Positions 58,977 through 64,000 of a stretch of DNA of 64,000 bases are shown here, piece by piece (the first letter of the stretch is position 1; every line of letters starts with the position of its first letter). Below the pieces are notes generated by a model. It had not been told where the DNA came from, searched no databases, and saw only the letters and a program-made list of their open reading frames with translations. Origin of the DNA: Cyathus striatus (lineage: Eukaryota; Basidiomycota; Agaricomycetes; Agaricales; Nidulariaceae). Where the stretch lies: the NCBI GenBank assembly GCA_025738555.1, contig JAOVFP010000002.1:1922001-1986000 (forward strand), written 5' to 3'. Made by a program: the position numbers and the translations under genes.

Positions 58977-60502
58977 TCATACCTCCTCAGCCCACCCCCT
59001 CAACAAAGCCCTAACCTCCCCTCCCCCCATGCCCCCAGAAGTATAAACAACCTTGGACACTTCAAACCCATTAAACTGACTAGCAGCACACAAAGTATAC
59101 GCGCCCATATTCTCAAAGCCCAGCCAATCGCCCACCCGCAGCGCCTTGGGCAACAAGATGCCCTTAGACACGCAATCGATACTATCGCACGTAGGTCCCC
59201 AAATGCTCGATTGTACGCTCGGCAGCGAGGATGGGGTGTGGAATGATCCTCCGAGTGAGAGGACGGTTGGGATGGGGAGTTGATGGTCGAAGAGGATACA
59301 GTTGAATGAGCCATATACGCCGTCGTTTATGTAGTCTATCTCTTCGTCAGCTCATTCTAAAGAGAAAAAGAAAAGAAAGAACATACACATGACTTTCGGC
59401 ATATCCTCCTTCCCATCCTCCTCCCCCTCCTCCGGATCCTCAACCGGTGCCCGGCGCGCAATAACACAAACGGCCAACCTCATAGCCTTGCTAACATAAA
59501 ACCGTCCAGGCTCAGCAATAACCATCACCCCCTCCCTCTCCCTCTCCTCCCTCGGAAAATGCTCCCTAAGCGCCCCATTCAAATACCTCGCCGCATCCTC
59601 AAACAAGCGATCCTCAAACCCACCACCAACATCCAAAAGGGTAAACCTAAACCCAAACTCTTTGGCCATATCGAAAACCTTGCGCGAGCGGAGTATAGCA
59701 TCGGAGTAGACTGAAGGATCGTAGCACCCCGATCCAACGTGGAAGCTTACGCCTATTACCTCCAGCTCCAGTTCACGAGCTAGAGCGAGGAGGGAGGGGA
59801 CGGTGGATAGAGGAGCACCGAATTTGATTCCGAATTGACAGAGGGATTTAGAGTCGTCTGTGAGAATGCGGAGGACTAAACGCGCGTTAGGATTGACGCG
59901 TTTGATCTTGTGCAACTCGTCGGCGTTGTCGAATGTCATTGTGTGTACGCCCATGCGTGCTGCGGAGCGTATGAAGCTGGCTGCCTTGGTTGGATTGGCG
60001 TAGATGATTTTGTTAGGTGAGAAAGAGGGCGAGATAGAGAGGACGGAAGAGATTTCGTTGATTGAGGCGCAGTCGAATCCTGTTCCGAGGGATGCTAGGA
60101 GACGTAGGATGTATGGATCTGGGTTACATTTTACAGCTGTGTCATGTATCAGTTTGTGTATATGAAAGAAAAGGGGGAAGACGAACCGTAGAAAGGCTGC
60201 ACCTCAGGCAACGCATTGATCCACCTCATATGCTGATGATACACCACGCTCAGATCAGCTACGAAGAACGCCTTCTCGGCGTCTGGTTCGCCTGCGGCGG
60301 CAGCTAACGCTGCGTTCATGATTCCCTCGCGCAGGTGCACCTCGGGGTGTCCCGAGTGCAGAGGAGGAAGACCAGCGAAGATGTGTTCGGCTTTTTCAGG
60401 GGGCGCAGTGAGACGCAATGAAGGGGTGGAGTGATGTTCGCCTACTAGCGTGCTGGGGAACTCGTATACCGCAGCGGCAGGGAGTGTTTCGAGCTGTGAC
60501 AT
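58977..60502 (-). CDS. spe1: Ornithine decarboxylase
   Basis: Three exons: 60502-60187, 60136-59387 and 59335-58977 (introns of 50 and 51 nt), 474 residues. AFFVADLSVV and then YAVKCNPDP lead the PLP barrel; Lys108 should hold the cofactor. HVGSGC, LLDVGGGF (phosphate grip) and EPGRFYV complete the site. The C-terminal sheet domain has YINDGVYGSFNC and WGPTCDSIDC, whose Cys completes the active site of the partner subunit in the obligate dimer. The enzyme makes putrescine from ornithine, the first step of polyamine synthesis, in the cytosol. A Glu/Asp-rich insert (EDPEEGEEDGKED) precedes the last exon. In fungi its stability is controlled by antizyme; that is family knowledge, not seen here. 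Confidence 0.96.
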
Positions 60503-61683
60503 TTTGATTTCTTGAATAATTGGCGAAGGGTACCTAAGGGGCTCGATATCGATGGGGGGAAAGCTTCTTCCTTCTTCTTTTACTTCTTCCTCCTTGGGAG
60601 ACTTGCGATGGTGCTGATCTAGTCGTAGTCGTTCTCGGTTATAATAGTATAATAAATAGAGCTTGATGCTCTGAAGAATGGGTTGGATAAACGCGAGTAT
60701 ACTTGCTTTTTGTGGTTGGAGTGATTTTTTGGTTGTTGTTGGCTTTTAGGGTGAACCCGGTATTACCGAACCTAGCCGCCACGGGGGGTGGTGGCGGGAG
60801 TAGGACGGCAACGATTAGGGTGTGTTCAGCGGGAGCGGGGCCTCGCTTGGTTGCGAGGTGGTGTTTGTGAGTGGGTTGGGGGGAGGAGAGGAAGAAAGGA
60901 ATGAAGAAGCTGGAGGGGAGAGACGGGTGATATAGATGTGTTGGGTTTGGTGGAATTTGGTCGTGTCAAGGGGGTTCACCTGGAAGTAGAGAGAGGATCA
61001 AAGGGGGATCAAGGGAATGAATGAAAGAGATATATGTACCGCGGACGGATGACCACCTGCACAGAGTGAGCAAATTTTAAATGTCATGGATGGAGAGAAA
61101 CGCACTCGAGGGTCAAGAGACGAAGATCAGTGTTTCTTTGTTGGTCAGTAATGGTGGCGGGAGACAAAAAATGCGAGTTGCAAGAGGTCTGAGGGAGGAA
61201 AGAGGAAACAAAATTCAACCCGGATTTTTCTCGCAATCGATATGTCCTGATCCGATCCAAACTTGCCTTTTTGGGATCCGACCTCGATATATGACTTGTC
61301 CACTTAACTTGAGCACTGTGCAACTCCTCGAGCTCTGATATACTCTTTGGAATTCTGTTCATTAATACCCTCACTCACTTAACCTTTTCATCCCACTTTC
61401 CCCCTCAGGACCAACTCATCCATCGATACGCCCAACACACTGGAACGTTCCATGCATCGCATGCAATTTTTCTGATCCCCTTCGTCGCCGTCGACCAATC
61501 GTGCTTCGGCTGACGTAGTGTGGTGCCAGGCGTACCAGGCCCGTGATACATTGATCCTCATATGCTCATGGTCCACTCTGCACCTCTTTCGCCTTTGGCT
61601 AGCACACTCTATCCAATGAACAGCGTTCACATCGTCACAGTGGCAGTGTTTTACACCGACATCTTGCCTTTTATCCACCAATG
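60503..61683. other. Upstream region of ornithine decarboxylase
   Basis: Contains the promoter and leader of the decarboxylase gene on the minus strand, probably within the first 500-600 bp. No gene supported. From about 61380 the sequence looks like a decayed open frame that is then interrupted by the inverted-repeat element. Confidence 0.4.
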
Positions 61684-62626
61684 TATGAAGTTCCAAGTGT
61701 TGAAAAAGTCGCGCCCGCCGTAAATCGGTTGTGCCGTGTGCCGTATCCACACTGCATCGTTGGATTGCTGTTTTTTCTTACTCATTTTGTATATTTATGA
61801 TTAAAACATGTACTATATTATATTCAATGCATTTTGACACTGTTATCAGAGATGTATTCTGTCTTTTTGTTATGTTTTTATCATCTCAAGGATAGTTCCC
61901 ACGCTCCCCCGCGCACTGTTAAGCCTTCCGAAAAGGTACCGAATCTACCGGATAGCGGTTGATTCAAACATATTGCATCTCGGTGTATGAAATGCACTGT
62001 AGTATCGTAAAATGTATAATAATATAAAGAATAAACTGGGCACGTAAATGTGTTTAAGCTATAGTTCTAGTAGTTTATGCTAGGTCCCCTCGGTTGTAAT
62101 ATCACTCTTCCATGTGTTGTTGCAAGTATCCCAACACATTTATGCAACGATGAAGGATCATACTTTTAATATCTAAAATTCAATAAGATAGTATATCATT
62201 CAAATTATTCACGTTGAATTTATTATGATCTATTAAATTTTATCTCTCACTTAATCGCAGCTTTACTTGTAAATTATGACTTGTGTCCTATAACCCACAA
62301 AATCTTCATGGGAATACGAAGAATGCGAGATGCCATATATGAACGCACAGCAAAGGAATTTGAATGTGCATTGAGTTTGACGGTGAGTAATGGTGAGCAG
62401 AGGAGCGTGGGAACTACTTACTTTCCGGTGCTAAAACATACAAAAAGATGGAAAATACTGTATAAAACAGAGTCAAATGCGCTTCATATTATGTAGGAAA
62501 TATTACATTCATATATAAAACGGATGAATTAAGAAAACCAGCAATTCCAATGGTGCAGTATGGATACGGCACACGGCACAACCGATTTACGGCGGGCGCG
62601 ACTTTTTCAACACTTGGAACTTCATA
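61684..62626. mobile_element. Non-autonomous DNA element, 943 bp, with 66-bp perfect inverted ends
   Basis: Positions 61684-61749 are the exact reverse complement of 62561-62626, beginning TATGAAGTTCCAAGTGTTG. Weaker similarity continues inward to about 110 bp. Outside the ends lies the direct repeat CCAATG (61678-61683 and 62627-62632), or ACCAATG if the A is shared with the terminus. The interior is AT-rich without coding potential, so the element depends on a transposase elsewhere. The GC-rich outer ends create matching open frames on opposite strands that are not genes. Superfamily not assignable by eye. Confidence 0.88.
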
Positions 62627-62632
62627 CCAATG

Positions 62633-64000
62633 CTCAACGAGCTCGCCGGTCGCTTCATATCCACTGCCGAAGCGAAGCACTCTACGTACCAGTCCGATCT
62701 GCGCACCGTAGTATCCTCTTCTTCCTCCTCCTCTTGTGTCTATTTTTGGAAACCTCCCAGACTAAGTGCCCTTCTTCGAAGAAGTCTTGCAAAAAGAAGA
62801 AGAATCATAAGAGTCGGGATCACCATCGTCTCATGCTATTTTCGCACACGGTACGACCGCAGCACAGAAGAAGTCCGCTAATGGTACGCGGTCATATGTA
62901 TCCTATGTTGGTCGATATATATACCCTCGTATCCTCGTGAGCAATGTAATATTAATAATATTAATGTCGCAGTGGGTCTATGTAGGACCGATGTCGCACC
63001 GATATAGTTGTACTCCACTATTAGCACGGCGTATATTAAGTGAATGGTGCAAGTGGACCACTATTGTCTCAATTCACACTACAACATTCCTCGAAAACGG
63101 GGATCAATTCCCGACCATACCATATTCGACCTATTCCCTCAATTAGCATTCATTCCGCTACTCTTCTTCTTCTCCCTCGAGGACTAGGAGATCCAGCCGA
63201 GCGGTTTCAACGCACCGGAATACTTTTGGCCGTCCATGATTTACATAGATGACCAAAACAAAGGTTTTACAGCCTACTTATATCATTATCAATTAAACAC
63301 ACGTGTACGAGGATTTACGAGCGAATCTTGAACTTTGAAAGATATGCTTCATACCAAGTTCATTCCCGTACGAGTACGTGTACGGAGGGTTTCAATGCAA
63401 TGGGCGCCATGCATGATCCATAACCATCACTTAATTCTACTTTCTCCTACACTCCATTCACACGCCGCCCAGAATCATTACGGATCATGGATACCACTGC
63501 AAATGAGTATTCTCCTGGACCATGTACATAACGACACACGTTTACGAAGTACTTTACAGCAAGTCCTGGACGAGGTAACTAACTATCCTTACAGATACAT
63601 GTTAATATACGACACCGAGAAGTCCCAAGCACACCGAGCGCTCAATGCTATGAGATCGCGATTTACAGTACTTAAATGCATACTATATCCCGGCCGCTTC
63701 GTTTGGGATCGAGTCGACTCGGACTCGGAGATTCTTCCGGGCACTTAAGTATGTAAGTTACTTACTTACTTGAAACGTGAAGTCAAGCCGGAGGTAATTG
63801 TATGTAGTATGTAGCAAATCATTCACTGTTGATATAGATAATACTATAGAGTTATGTGTCATCAATAGCACTCCATCATCCATGTATATATGTAATTAGG
63901 CCTTCAAAATCCATTATAAAAGCTTTAATTTCCAGAGAACTAAAACGAACGAGGCGCATAAATGCGCCCCAGTACCCGCCCTTCCCAAAACAACATACTT
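62633..64000. other. Right end of window, no clear gene
   Basis: Frames at 62630-62881 and 63344-63748 (134 codons from ATG 63344) are open but carry no recognised motif. They could be remnants of a gene interrupted by the 943-bp element. A short TTACTTAC repeat lies near 63758-63772. Confidence 0.3.

Noticed and set aside
61388..61750. Open frames at 61388-61750 and 62560-62940 sharing an identical N-terminal protein sequence
   Set aside because: The shared part is simply the 66-bp inverted end of the 943-bp element read on opposite strands.

Overview
The window looks like nuclear DNA of a mushroom-type basidiomycete (Agaricomycetes). Genes on both strands are broken by many 46-112 nt GT-AG introns with CTRAY-type branch sites. 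The gene content fits: a basidiomycete-type APSES factor, a large F-box protein, an SPX-domain phosphate transporter, kexin and a HeLo-like pseudokinase. Gene islands alternate with long AT-rich stretches holding decayed repeats and small DNA transposons. I rebuilt splice sites by eye and checked that the exon lengths add up to an intact reading frame; no alignment or search was run.

Layout. 1-3.6 kb: the end of an aminotransferase gene and an unknown membrane protein with an in-frame stop. 3.9-11 kb: two diverged ~1.1 kb direct repeats (LTR-like) around a TA-flanked MITE, then non-coding DNA. 11-15.2 kb: a Maf-like nucleotide pyrophosphatase and HUS1 share a short divergent promoter, followed by an F-box protein. 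16.3-19.4 kb: a HeLo-like pseudokinase (MLKL-like architecture) lies tail to tail with a kinase that keeps its catalytic motifs but carries a one-base deletion. 20.8-24.6 kb: kexin and an isochorismatase-fold hydrolase. 25.2-29.8 kb: a degenerate tandem array. 33.5-37.8 kb: a secreted HExxH zincin with a one-base deletion, a second TA-flanked MITE and a RING protein. 38-46 kb: gene-poor repeats. 47.3-52.8 kb: a 14-exon SPX phosphate transporter with a 2,010-nt intron. 54.2-56.1 kb: an APSES transcription factor with an 18-nt exon. 56.5-57.5 kb: a 1,008-bp transposon with perfect 9-bp target duplications. 59-60.5 kb: ornithine decarboxylase. 61.7-62.6 kb: a 943-bp element with 66-bp perfect inverted ends.

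How the genes relate. HUS1 (9-1-1 checkpoint clamp) and the Maf protein (removal of non-canonical nucleotides) are two genome-maintenance genes on one promoter. The pseudokinase/kinase pair resembles an executioner/regulator cell-death module and is the most promising lead. Three genes (unknown membrane protein, kinase, zincin) each carry a single lesion, which could be real decay or short-homopolymer consensus error. Raw reads or RNA would separate the two.
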